Of a DNA stretch of 64,000 nucleotides, positions 53,520 through 64,000 are shown piece after piece. How positions within the stretch are numbered: the first letter of the stretch is position 1; every line of letters begins with the position of its first letter. Source of the stretch: Scatophagus argus (Eukaryota > Chordata > Actinopteri > Scatophagidae). Both the position numbers and the translations under genes were made by a program. The DNA lies in assembly GCF_020382885.2 (NCBI RefSeq), contig NC_058499.1, forward strand, positions 10,091,872 through 10,155,871. Reading direction: 5' to 3'. The notes under the pieces are model-generated. The model did not search any database. It saw only the letters and a program-made list of their open reading frames with translations, and was not told where the DNA came from.

Positions 53520-56500
53520 GACAAACAAAGAAAGAGAGAGGGGTGGGGCGTGTGAGAAGGAGCACACAAGCAGAGATGCATAGCAGCAGTTATAATACCA
53601 GAAGTATTGGAACTGTAGATAATAATAATGACAATGAAGTATACAGAAGGTACTGTGGTGATTAAGATAGCGATATTAGTAACAATAATAATGGTAGCAG
53701 CTGACCACGGTGAGAGTGAACAGTATAAAGTTACGGCCAGACAGCTAAACAAACAGCTGAAAACTCACCATGAAGCTCATCCCTCATGATAAGCTTCATC
53801 CTCATCCCTACGATTGACCGCTAACATTGGCATCATCTCACTGTAAAATGTCAATTATAGCCTCTCTAATCAGCTGCACTTCACATTTAAAAGATTGGGG
53901 CATGTGAAAATAAATGCTTTAGATGCAGATGTGTCAACAACAGCAATAAAAGCAGGTACTGGCTACTGTAGCACCTTCTGCAAACAGATAAGAACTGCAC
54001 ACTGAGACCAAAAAAAGTAATCTAATTTTATTTGTAGCCTCCGCTCAGCTATCCACCTCTAGTTACCCCATTATACTAGACATGCTACTCCTTACATTCA
54101 AATTACGTTCTATTGCTGAAAACTGTATAACTGACAAAACAGTGAGGTAAAGCTGATCGGTGTGTGGAGATGAAGTCATGTGTACAGTTAATAGAGTGGA
54201 TATGCTGAGTGGCTGAGGACTACACTGTGGAAGCAGGATTTCACTGATGAAATAAAATCACAGAGGACAGAGCTGCTACAAAAAAATAAAATAAAATAAA
54301 TAAATAATGCAAATAAAGATCTTTTTGGACATACAGCGTGCTTGGATTAGCAAGCATTACAATTAACGGCAACTTCAAACACCTACAAGGTAACAAAAAT
54401 AACTGAGTTGACATCAGTAAAGTTCAAAGTTTGAATGACATCGTGTAAATACCAAAGCTCACTTGGTGAAATTCCACTTTCAAAATGGCGCTGGACACGG
54501 CGGTGTGTGCACTGTTGGCAGGGCCCATTGTTTATGAACTGGCCAATGTTAAATTAGTGTGCCAGTGTGCTCGTTGACCTATTTATCAGGTGAATGGTCT
54601 GCAGGTAACAATTACGGTTAAATGAGAACATGCTCCTATAAACTCCACTGCCAGATCTCATATCAGGTCTCTCTCTCCTCCACCCAACAGAGTCGACATG
54701 GTGATGTCACGCAGGTTTTCTCTTCATACGGACGTTCAGGCGCATTTCCGTTTATGGTGAATGTGACACAAAAGCTGTGCTGTTCGTATAATACTTGACA
54801 AAATGAGTGTTAAGGCTGTAAAATACATTCCAACATCTTAAATCCCCGTACTGATGATTCAGTGTGACATAAACACGTTTCCCAGAGCTCTGACTCATCG
54901 CAGCGTTGATGACTTCACATCCGTGTAACGGCCAACACCGTCCAAATGACGCAAATGTGTGTATTTCCTGCTCTTGCCATTTCCTCTCTGCTGATTCCTT
55001 CCTACTCGCCTCCCTACAGGTGAAGCATAAGCGTCAGGTGTCGTTCTGTAAGTCGAGCTCGCCACATGCCTTATTAATGACTGACATTTATGCCAATCAA
55101 TTCACAGCGTTGCAACAGCTTGCAATAAGAGCCACTTAGCAGGCAGATGGGCAGATCCTCAAGGCTCTCCAGAGTCAATGACCAGTGACAAACATTGCTG
55201 CTTGGCAGATTATTGAACCTGTATATGACACAGGTCAGTCAGACAATTTGACCTCCATAATATCAGAGTTCTGATTCTCACTCAACCTCAAACAGAGACA
55301 GTCAAATTTCTACACCACATCATGACACAGGTTACATCAGGTTAAAATTTAACCTTTTTTTTAATTGTAATTTAAATTGATTAATAAAAGTAATAAAATC
55401 CTGTAACTCAACATCAATGGGCTGAATGAGTTTGACCACTCCTGATCATCCAAACAATAAGCGATTGTTTTGGCACCAGCAGACCACCCTTTAAATAATG
55501 TGCTGCTGTGTATTCCCATATATCGCCAAAGCACATCACATCACTACACCTGATTCCTCACTGTTGTCCTCTCAAACTAACGTAAAACAAATGATTACAG
55601 ATGCTGTACACAAGTGTTACAGCATGAACAAGGCTGACTGACGTAAATTAAGTGGTTGATCTATCATGGACATTCAACTGAATTTCATACATACGCAGAC
55701 ATTCGAGAAAACCAGCGGAGCAGGATGAGATCCAAGCCTTTCTATGAGCATATTTCACATGCTGATTCAGTCCCTCAAACCTAACACACGTTACCTGACA
55801 GAGACATGCTCCTCAAAGACAAACCGAGAAACTCAAGAAAGCTGCTCGATGGTCTGAAGTTGAAGGACGATGAGTCTGATGTGGCACCTTTCTGCTGTAC
55901 CTCAAAGCTGCTGATAACAAATCAGGTGGGAGGACCTGTGCACCATTTGCATCAGTTGTTGGCTGCCCTACATTGTGTGAATGAATGAGAGTTTTGCATA
56001 TGGGAGACTGAGCTTTGACTTCTGCTGTTGTTCCTCCACATGTTTATTCAGCAAGTAACGAACAACGGGTCTTTATCTATCCAAATATTATGGATGGTGC
56101 ACGATGCTGCGCACTCTCCTCCCTCTCCTCCCTCTCTGGTTCAGCAGGACGGACACGCTGCTGTCGTCCTGCAGTGAGAAGGTAGTGGTGACCATCTGCC
56201 GAAATACATGAGAGGAGCCAATAAAAAAAGAACACAGCCTTGTCATGCATACAGTGGGATATTTCACAGAGATCACAGGAGTGGGTGCATCCTGTGGATA
56301 TTGGGATGACTTGTGGCACAAAAATATTTCACAGACGAGGTGCACAGTCAGATGGTTTGGGAACATCTTGCGTCACTTCATCTGTCATCTGTGGCCTTTC
56401 TAAATTTGGAACAGAGCAACGATGCATGAAAGCAGGTTGTCCTGTCGTACATGGGAGTAGGTTTCTATCTGGGCCTAAAACATGCTGTACAATGTTCCTC

Positions 56501-58498
56501 TATGCTGGAATGTTGAAGGAGGGGCCAGCATGAACCAGTGAGCTAATGTCTGAGGCTGTGTGAGGAGGAGCAGAGGTGAACGGGGGTCCGCCTCTTCCTT
56601 TCCACTTTTCAATGAGGCTTTTATTCACCTGTAAGACGCGAGTATCCCCACCCTGTTCCAGCCACACATTAAAAACAGGCACACCCTGCACTCTCTGCTA
56701 ATATAACATAGAATATTTCAGTCACAAACACACACCCTTGCAAAAGTCAGCCAAAGTAACATGTTACTGTATCAGTGAATTTCACCACAGTCATGCCAGA
56801 TCAGTGATGTGGCCTGTACACATAAATGGATCCCTAAAATAACACAAACATAGCTTTCAATTTAAAGTATGACACAGAAGACTGAGAGTCAGACAACATA
56901 AATATACGTCACACAATGTGACTAAAAAGTGAGGACAAACAAGCCTGATTCACCCAACAAATCCCAGTGCGCTGTGCAGGCCTGGCACAGAGCTGGAAAA
57001 TCATGTTCTCTTCAGAGGTTCAGCCTCCCTCTCATGTGGCTCAGAGTCAGACAGAGGTGTCAGCAGCCTGCACACGACGGGGCCCCTCAGCAGGACCTTG
57101 GCCCCCTCTTATCACTCTGCGTATGTGTTTTGGGGAGAGCACTGTGGTCACTGTGTCAGCCAGGCTGTGAGTGAAAGAGTTGGATTCCCTGACATTTGCA
57201 TAGCAAATTGAATGTTGTGATTTGAGCCAATTACTGTGCTGAACCTCACACCTCGATCATGCACAGTTAGTCAGGTATCAAAGAATAAAGCTGGGATTGC
57301 ACACTGGATCCTACTGTGATTTGTTCCTACTGAAGGTGTGCAATTTTAAAAGGATACTGTGGCTTCATTTTTGAAAAAAGAAAAATTACATTGCTTAAAC
57401 AGTTAGACACTGTAGTTTTTAGCAAATGTTACTCAAACAGTTGGGGACTATTTAAGCCATGGATTAGTAATTATTTAGCTACACTGGAGTGTATTTACTG
57501 CAGCAGGACGGTGTATGTGGGACTGAATAAAATAAAAATCTACAGTGCCCATGTTCATCTTGAGGAGGTACCATGTCACACAGTCCAGCAGTGTGGTTCA
57601 TTTGTGCATTTTAAATAATCATTTATGAACAACAATGGGATCAACAATCAGTCTTTGGCTACACAGGAGATATTTATTAGTAGGTAAAATTAATTGTTTA
57701 TTTAGTTGATTGACAATAGGGCAAATATAGAATACTGCCTTCCTTTAAGAATATAAATAATAATGATTACTGAATAACAGTGAGCAAGCTTTCTTAAAAC
57801 TATTCCCTGACAACTAAGGGTGTACAGCCTCCTAGATTACAAGCCGTGAGCTGTAAACAGTCTGCGGTGGCTAATTCCAAGGAAAGAAAAGCAGGTATAA
57901 TTACATGTGAAAGGCATGTAAAGGCACAGTCTTCAAAACAGGCCAACAATAAAATACTCCTGCCATGCAGTCACTTACCATAGAGGGCCTTGGCGCTGAT
58001 CTTGCTGTCGGATCTGGCCACTCCACTGCAATGACAAGAAGAGGTAACGGGGTTACGCTGCATGCTCTTCATCTTGTCCCCTGCCTGAGTCACAAACCCT
58101 CTGAAACTCCCACGCTGTCACTTGTCATGAAAGCAAGCTCACAAAATAGGAGTGATATACAGAGAGCAGACTGGCCAACACTGGATGAGATTAGCCTGAG
58201 ATTCTGAGCATATGGACCAGCCAGGGAGAGTGAGGGAGAGCGAAAAAGGAAGAGAGGAGGGGAGGGAGTGTGGGACACGGAGGGAGGCCGGAGCCAGGAA
58301 CCCAGGCAAAGCAAACAAGTGTCAACAGAGGCGCTCTGTGCCCAAGGTCCCTGACCCACACCACCTTGTTCATACTGTGTTAGTGATTCTCCGGTGTGAG
58401 GGTAACTCAGCATAACACGATTAGCTAACACACAGAATGGTAAATATGTGAGGCGACACTCACTTGGCTGGCCTCGACTGAGGTCCCGGGACACTCAT
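40062..58498 (-). CDS. eps8l2: EPS8-like protein 2
   Basis: Eps8l2 is a cytoplasmic adaptor and actin regulator; EPS8L2 supports hair-cell stereocilia and can join SOS1/ABI1 in Rac activation. Twenty coding exons, 5' to 3': 58498-58464, 58025-57979, 51989-51925, 49620-49459, 49342-49193, 48443-48364, 48235-48126, 48010-47940, 47829-47703, 46577-46489, 46400-46326, 45237-45089, 44882-44714, 44598-44564, 44475-44370, 44133-44014, 42640-42565, 42474-42303, 41625-41493, 40139-40062. All join in phase to 682 residues (human about 715). A PTB domain covers about 40-180 ([29 protein letters not shown]). A Lys-rich stretch ([10 protein letters not shown]) precedes [12 protein letters not shown]3 is at about 463-522. 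The C-terminal actin-binding region ([27 protein letters not shown]) ends [25 protein letters not shown] and [10 protein letters not shown] favour L2 over EPS8, L1 and L3. An in-frame stop precedes the ATG. The SH3 ALYDF-like motif reads RYHF. Confidence 0.95.
41870..42215 (+). repeat. Dispersed fish repeat, copy 3
   Basis: It lies in an eps8l2 intron on the opposite strand to copies 1 and 2. Diagnostic blocks are gctaacatgctctc near 42040, agcaccaagaacaaagtacagctgaggctga near 42070 and attacagttcatcct near 42180. The last two correspond to reverse complements of blocks in copies 1 and 2. Confidence 0.6.
50690..50882 (+). repeat. Dispersed fish repeat with a perfect 13-bp hairpin
   Basis: It lies in an eps8l2 intron. 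It includes tgagctttaaaggtgctga, then the inverted pair TAAGATTGATACT (50783-50795) and AGTATCAATCTTA (50808-50820) around a 12-base loop, then a cctaattctcagcaacaaaagtaggtaagcatattcc segment and a final gaactattcctttaa. From memory, sequences like this recur in percomorph introns and 3' UTRs. The family name is not known to me. Confidence 0.55.
52860..53220 (+). repeat. Probable dispersed repeat in eps8l2 intron 2
   Basis: Recognisable blocks are cctgatgaaggtccaatattcactctc near 53030 and gtgtccgtctgctgtttggtgc near 53145, followed by agcatttagagctttttcac near 53188. I associate these with a fish interspersed repeat, from memory only. It directly abuts a second repeat starting near 53228. 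Confidence 0.4.
53228..53720 (+). repeat. Interspersed repeat with GA microsatellite
   Basis: It starts with a ttcaattcagtttatttatatagcgcca segment, a hallmark of a very common teleost interspersed repeat. It passes through a gagcaggtctagaccaaactct block and a gagcaaacacttggcgatgg block. It then runs after gaacggttgggttgag into a GA/AAAG tract at 53473-53522, followed by a degraded tail with AATAATAATG words. It lies in the 6-kb second intron of eps8l2, antisense to the gene. No coding frame remains. Confidence 0.65.
53721..57978 (-). other. eps8l2: Rest of eps8l2 intron 2
   Basis: AT-rich intron without a recognised exon. Short open frames on both strands (for example near 55.8 and 56.9 kb) show no family resemblance. 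Alternative first exons of eps8l2 could exist here, but I cannot point to one. An A-rich tract with repeated AAAT lies near 54280-54310. Confidence 0.4.
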
Positions 58499-58501
58499 GA
58501 T

Positions 58502-58510
58502 TTAAGACAT
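58502..58510 (-). promoter_or_regulatory. eps8l2: Two-codon upstream ORF before the eps8l2 start
   Basis: In the predicted 5' UTR part of the first coding exon (which starts after an acceptor at about 58514), an ATG is followed by one codon and TAA. That stop is separated from the real ATG by one codon (ATC). The stop is in frame with the main start, which rules out N-terminal extension within this exon. The layout could lower or delay initiation. Confidence 0.55.
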
Positions 58511-58514
58511 CCAC

Positions 58515-61500
58515 CTGAGGGAAGAAGAGGACAAGAATCAGAGCAAAGTTGGTGCGAATAAAAGACTCAGAGAGGGCAGCGGCCGGCACCAAAACAAACG
58601 TGCATTATTTATCTAAGCAGACCTCTTAAAGGCCCTTTGTGTTATTTCCCTCTCTCATTCAGCTTTGGTGAGTCCTTATATGTAGCCCATGGTGTTTAAG
58701 CTTGAAAAGCTTTAGGTACAGCATTAAGGTTGTAGATACTGTAGCCAAAGTTGAGGCGTAGTCTACTAAACACCCTGTTCTTGCACTGTGGAGGGCCAGG
58801 TGTTGGGCCTGTACTACTGGTAGTCAGGGGACTGATCTGGGACAAAGGCAGACAGCAGGCTGATGTGCACTGTGTAATTAGATCCACACTGGTGATGACT
58901 CCATCCGCAAATCATTAAAATTCATTAATTTGTCTGTTTTTTACACCGAGCCGCACAAGCTATTTGATGATTAGCACGGCCTCACAAACAAAGTGCTTCA
59001 CCTAAAATCACAGAGGATAACAGGAGCAGAGAACAAGAGAAAGAAACTGTTCCACACCTTCCCCTCTGGCCTGTAGACTCTGACTTGTCTGTCAAGGCAT
59101 GTACTGACAAGGTTATGTAATATATATCAGGCCAACAGTACTCCCTACAGCTACTTAAGGACCCAAATGAGCTGTTACACAACAGAGTGGGCTCTGCTAG
59201 GCTCTTGTGGTTTATGACCACATTACATATAATCACTGAAAACTAATGCTGAATTAATGTTTAAAGGCTAACATGAATTGTATTCAACGCTGACAAAAAT
59301 AAGCACTTTTGTGACTTCTAGACTCCAAGAAGCAATGCTGTATTTTCATTTTGCAGCAGTTTGTATTATCAGTTGGTGTCGAGAGGCTTGAATCTTGTGT
59401 CACCAGCACACATTTTAAGCATTCTTCAAGAACAAAACAACCAGTCAGACACCGACCTTCCCACAAAAGCTATGAACATATCAGTATCATTTTCTAACCA
59501 TACTGCAGCTATTTTTCCATGACAGCATTTTGTGACAGATATTTCCCTCGTGATGTGCCTTGCTTCCTTTCTGAACTACAAAACTCTTTGTGCACAACTA
59601 ACAGTGGTGAACTACCCATGCACATGGTAAATACTGTGTGTGACAGCTACAGGTTACAGGTGCAGTCGCTAAGGCTTATCTCTGAGAAGATCATGAACAC
59701 AATCACCCCCGATGGATAATCTCCTCAAACATTATGAAACAGAGTAAGGCTGAATCGGGACGACTCAAACAGTCAGGACCAGTGTTTGTTCAGATAACAA
59801 ACGTTCTGCGTGATGTTGTGAGAAATGCGACTAAACAAGACAACCACTCATGTTTACTTTAGCAAGTCGAGTCTGCACAAAAGGTAGACTTCCTCTTGCT
59901 GTCCTTATCTCTGGTCATCTCTCCATGCTAATTGTTCTCGGCTCTGGCAGCCTCCCAGGTTTCAGGAGGGAGGTGAAGCCGGAGCAGGATAGGCTGGGTG
60001 TCATGTGTTGTCAGTCTCATAGCAAGAGGCCTTCTGCATGCCTGTCCTCCACTCAGCTTACGGTGCTTATTGGTCGATCATGACAGTCACATTATCACAC
60101 AACATTGGCACAATTACACAAAAGGTGTGCGGGACGCTTATCTCAAGCCAACTCATAAAGCCAGTTGTGTCTCATATTTAATTCTGTCCCTTTTAAAACT
60201 ATTGACAACATCTGTCTCTTTTGACTTTCATATTTAATGGACTGAGGTTAGACAAGCGTTGTCATTATCGTTCTGCTTTCTGTGACAGTAAATCAGTTGA
60301 GAGGACTGCATGGAGTCCTGGCTCAGCTGAGCCCCCACTCACACGGTGTCACATTTTAAACTCGTGATATCAGTCATGTTGGTCTGCATCATACTGTCAT
60401 CTAGCATTGAATTAAAGAAAACAACAACACCAAAATACTCATAAACAGGTGTAAAACTCAGTCTTTGAACATGAATCAATACCTGTACCATGATGCATGT
60501 GTGATAAATAGTGTATCATCCAGAGTGATGTACTGCAACCTCGAAGCTTAGAGACCCTGACCAAACAAATCAATGTTGTTGTTCTGCATGATGACAATTT
60601 GACTTTATTTACCAAATGTAAACAAAAGAACAGATTTTTCACCCTTGACGTCTGTAACACATTTAACATCACAACGTGATAACTCAGCACAACTGGACAT
60701 TCTGCTTCCCTTTAAAACAACTGCCCCAACTGCACTCAAGCCTGAACAAACAACATCAGCCTGATAATCAAAGTGTGCCGTGATCTCAGCGATTTAATTG
60801 TCTCTAAATTTTACTTCAGCGTTGCAAAATAAACTGTTAACGCGCTGTCACATCCGTCTAATTACAATACTGACATTTCTTTACATTGTCATACTATGAA
60901 ACTAGCACATATAGATGGCTTATGTAATGTGTCTGGAAGAAATACGAGGCTGCGTGTACAATTTGGACTTTGCTCCATTCTCCCGAGATAAGTCATCTGA
61001 TTTTATGTATTCTAACCAATACACTCGTCTGGCCAAATCACCTGTTATAAATCATCTGGTGATAATTTTACAGGTGTATTTGTATTCTGGGTGCATGGGC
61101 GAACGGCCTGAGTGCACTCTTTGAATCAGATGCACAAAGAACTGCCACAAGGTGAAATCAGATCAGATTTCACCGGCATGATCCCTGTTTGTCCACATAC
61201 CAGTCACCCAACCATCCCACCACATAGAGAACAATCTTACCCTGCAAAAAACACTGCTTCTCCAATTAGCAATCAGTGTTTCTCCTTTGGATGTCAGCGT
61301 GCAGCATGTCATGAGGTCATTCCTGAACACGCTGAGCCAACATGAAGGCACAACCTTCTCAGCACGAAGCTAAAAGCTGTAACAGAGGTTGTTTTAAGGT
61401 ATGGTAGCAACGGGTAGTTTTCTGCTGTCTTGAAAACTGAAACAAGCAGAGCATTAGTGTGGGATGAATCAGGGCCAAATGTTACAGTATATGAATTGCT

Positions 61501-61908
61501 CCGCAGACAAATTACTGTGCAAGTTCAGTAGCAATTACTCCAGCAAGTACAAATATCACTTCAAGCCTGCAGCCTCGATCATAAAACATCTGAAAAGTGC
61601 TGACAGTTAATATCCATAAGGTGACATTTAACGTGTCTTCTATTGCTGTCTGTCTGTATTGTGTTTCTGTGTCCAGGAAGACTTGAGGCACATCAATGTG
61701 CTTCTAATGGGATCCCCAAATAAACATATTTGTCAATAACATTAAAAAAAATCATTAATAATAAATTGCCACTCTTAGCTAATGGGCTACTAATGAAACC
61801 AATCTCAACTTTTAATCAACGATCGAAAGTCATTCAGTGGAAATGGTGAGACTGGTCATGTGGAACGGTGTTTACGTGAGTCAACGCACAAACCTCGTAT
61901 TAACTCAC
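58515..61908 (-). other. eps8l2: Predicted first intron of eps8l2
   Basis: A 3.4-kb stretch between the candidate noncoding first exon (donor at 61908) and the acceptor before the ATG exon. I see no gene on either strand and no repeat I can name. Confidence 0.4.
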
Positions 61909-62260
61909 AGCGGTGTTTTCCGGGCGGGATGCTCAAGGTGACAAACGTGGGGAAACACAGCGCCTGCAGCATCAGCCTGCCATCGCCGCCTGCAGCCGAT
62001 CAGGACGTTCAACTCCAGCGGCGGACCGTCGATACGCGTAACCTGTTTGTCGTGAAGCTGAGCAGTGGGAATCCAAGACTGTAAACTGAACAGTTGCCGT
62101 CCAACAGACAGCGCAGACGTTTGTTCCCAGAAACGCAGTCGCACAGGAGGCAACGCGTGAGCAGGTGTGTGTTAGGTGAGCGTGCAGGTAACCCAACCTG
62201 AGAGGGGCGGAGCTTCGCGGACACTTCACTGGGGGTGGGTCGGTCGAGCCGGACTTTTCC
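61909..62260 (-). promoter_or_regulatory. eps8l2: Candidate promoter and noncoding first exon of eps8l2
   Basis: This is a GC-rich island with many CpGs in an AT-rich setting. It contains a GC box (GGGGCGGAG on the plus strand, 62214-62222). On the minus strand it ends in a good donor (exon ...CACCGCT, then GTGAGTTA) at 61909/61908. The open frames on both strands here are not family members. I propose that the eps8l2 transcript starts here and splices to about 58514. No transcript evidence is available. Confidence 0.45.
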
Positions 62261-62650
62261 CACTCAGTTTGCTGAAAGTTTGGGTGCATGTTAGTGGTGC
62301 AGCTCACTCATTTGTTTCATTAACCTGAATTACATGAAGCAGCAACAGCCCACACCGTGTATTTTTAATTGTAACTCTTATTGTTGTTGTTTTATCACCG
62401 CATAGTGTACTCTTATTCTTATATCTAGTACATATACTGTAAGTCTTAGGGGTAAAGCAGTGGTTTCTAGCATTTTTGGCTTGTGATCCCTTAAAATTAA
62501 GCTGTCGAATATGTGACATTGCAAGCTATGGCCTTCAAGTGGAGCTCTGGGCAGTTTTCCCCTCTTAGACAGTTTGATTGGAAGTTTATCCTCTATTTTT
62601 CTAAGCAATTCACAAGATAAAATTACAAGATACTTAAAATATGTAACACA

Positions 62651-63191
62651 TACACTATACAGATGGAAAGATTGGGACACCTGACCATTACACCAACAGG
62701 GGCTTTAATGACATCACATTCTGAATAAATAGACAGCTTTGCAGCTGTAACAGCTTCCACTCTTCTGGGAAGGCTTTGCACAAGGTTTTGCAATATTTAT
62801 ATGACCATTTATGCCCATTCATGCAGTAGAACAATAGTGAGGTGGGGCACTAATGTTGGAAGATAAGGCCTGTCTAACAATCTACGTTCCATTTCATCCC
62901 AAAGACATTTGATGGGATCAAGGTCAGGACTCTGTGTGGGCCGCTCAATTCTTCACACGCCAAACTCATCCAGCCATGTCTTTATGGACTTTGCTTTATG
63001 CACTGGGTCACAGTCATGCTGGAATAGAAAAGGGGCCTTCCCCAAACTTTTGGAAGCATAGCATTGTCCAAAATGTCTCGATACACTGAAGTATTAAAAT
63101 TTCCCTTCACTAGAAGTAAGGAGCTGAGCCCAACCCATGAAAAACAGCCGCATAAAGAGGTGTGTCTGGATACTTTTGTCTATACGGTGTA
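62651..63191 (-). mobile_element. Internally deleted Tc1-like transposon with intact ends
   Basis: Terminal inverted repeats are TACACTATACAGATGGAAAG at the left and, read on the other strand, TACACCGTATAGACAAAAGT at the right. Both are flanked by the TA target duplication (62651-62652 and 63190-63191). Between them the minus strand carries the C-terminal part of a Tc1 transposase frame (WLDEFGV, then QSPDLDPI) with at least one stop. The homology stops abruptly near 63155, directly before the right terminal segment. A full-length relative would be about 1.6 kb, so roughly 1 kb covering the start and most of the catalytic domain is deleted. Confidence 0.82.
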
Positions 63192-64000
63192 TTTTGTGTA
63201 ACAGAGAGATTCTCTGATTGAACCTCTGATTCATCCTGGGACTCTTTGGGACCCTGACCCCAGGTTTGTGTAACATACAAAACCTTATATGAGAATAGCA
63301 ACACTTATGTGGCAATGAAAAACAGATTTTAAAAATGCTGTTTATGACTGATACAAATGCAATTACCAACGCCAAATATGACTAATGATTTTATACGCAA
63401 GCTCCTCAGTCATAAAAATATAAATAAATAATTAAATAAATAAATAATTTCTTCTTCAGAGGTTTAACTCGGTGCAGCAAATAAGTTATCTGGTTTGAAC
63501 TAGTTGGACTCAACAGCGTGGATGAAAGAGGAGCAACAGTGTGGAACACTGCCCAGGTTTCATTTTCACTGGCTGGTAAGAATGACCACTTTGTCCAGCT
63601 GCAAGTGTGCTGTCCCTGCAAAGAAAATCATTAAGATAATGGTGCTGCCCTGTCCTTCATATGAAAAACCACTTGAACGACCATGTTTTAACAAAAGTTA
63701 AAAGAACAAAATGGACACACTCCTCATGATACCAACAGCAACAGAGTCGGTGAAAGGCACAATCGTTTGTCTGTGTGCTTGGCTGTTGCTCAAGCACAGG
63801 TACTCTGAAACATGATTTGTTTTAATACTGGTTGCTTTGGAAACCTTGGCATTTGGTTTGATCATTAACTTAAGTTGTCAGCGGTGAGAAACAACCTGTC
63901 TGAAGAATGTAGGTTAGGAAATGGCTAAAAGTCATAATGAAAAAAAAATCCTCTTCACCTAACTGAATGAAGCGCTGAGGATCAGGTTATATTAGGTTAT
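63192..64000. other. Unassigned DNA at the window end
   Basis: AT-rich sequence with an AAAT tract near 63415-63450. I recognise no exon, RNA gene or repeat family. Confidence 0.4.

Noticed and set aside
56040-56700. Possible alternative first exon of eps8l2
   Set aside because: The region is somewhat GC-richer, but I could not pair a start, a frame and a donor compatible with the exon at 51989.

Overview
This window is nuclear DNA from a teleost fish, most likely a spiny-rayed (percomorph) one. The evidence is interrupted genes with GT-AG introns, long AT-rich introns, many GT/GA microsatellites, Tc1-type transposon relics, a tRNA-derived SINE, several dispersed repeats familiar from fish genomes, and five genes whose predicted proteins match vertebrate families closely. 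There are no operons, phage, CRISPR arrays or rRNA genes.

Layout. (1) 1-8.1 kb: the 3' end of syt7 (+), six coding exons carrying both C2 domains; the promoter and N-terminal exons lie before the window. (2) 8.1-20.8 kb: a gene-poor interval with old repeats, a Tc1-related MITE and microsatellites. (3) 20.8-24.2 kb: saxo4/ppp1r32 (+), an axonemal protein gene with ten coding exons, a candidate noncoding first exon and an X-box-like site in front. (4) 27.0-28.2 kb: lrrc10b (-), a single-exon leucine-rich-repeat gene with an unusual acidic, tyrosine-rich heptad-repeat tail. (5) 29-33.4 kb: repeat-rich spacer. (6) 33.5-39.2 kb: fads2 (+), a complete front-end fatty acyl desaturase of 445 residues with an NF-Y/SRE-like promoter. 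(7) 39.2-62.2 kb: eps8l2 (-), twenty coding exons (682 residues) running tail-to-tail against fads2, with a GC-rich candidate promoter near 62 kb. (8) 62.6-63.2 kb: an internally deleted Tc1-like transposon with both ends intact, then unassigned DNA.

The genes do not form one pathway. Syt7 is a vesicle calcium sensor, Saxo4 a ciliary microtubule protein, Lrrc10b a poorly characterised LRR protein, Fads2 the entry enzyme of long-chain polyunsaturated fatty acid synthesis and Eps8l2 an actin regulator. They are linked by synteny: relatives of syt7, saxo4, lrrc10b and fads2 cluster on human 11q12, whereas human EPS8L2 lies on 11p15.5. I reconstructed exon boundaries by hand from splice signals, codon phase and protein family resemblance; for fads2 and eps8l2 every exon joins in frame. 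I found no undescribed biological system that I could defend. The most distinctive items are the Lrrc10b heptad tail, the closely opposed fads2/eps8l2 polyadenylation signals, the X-box in front of saxo4 and the Tc1 deletion derivative.
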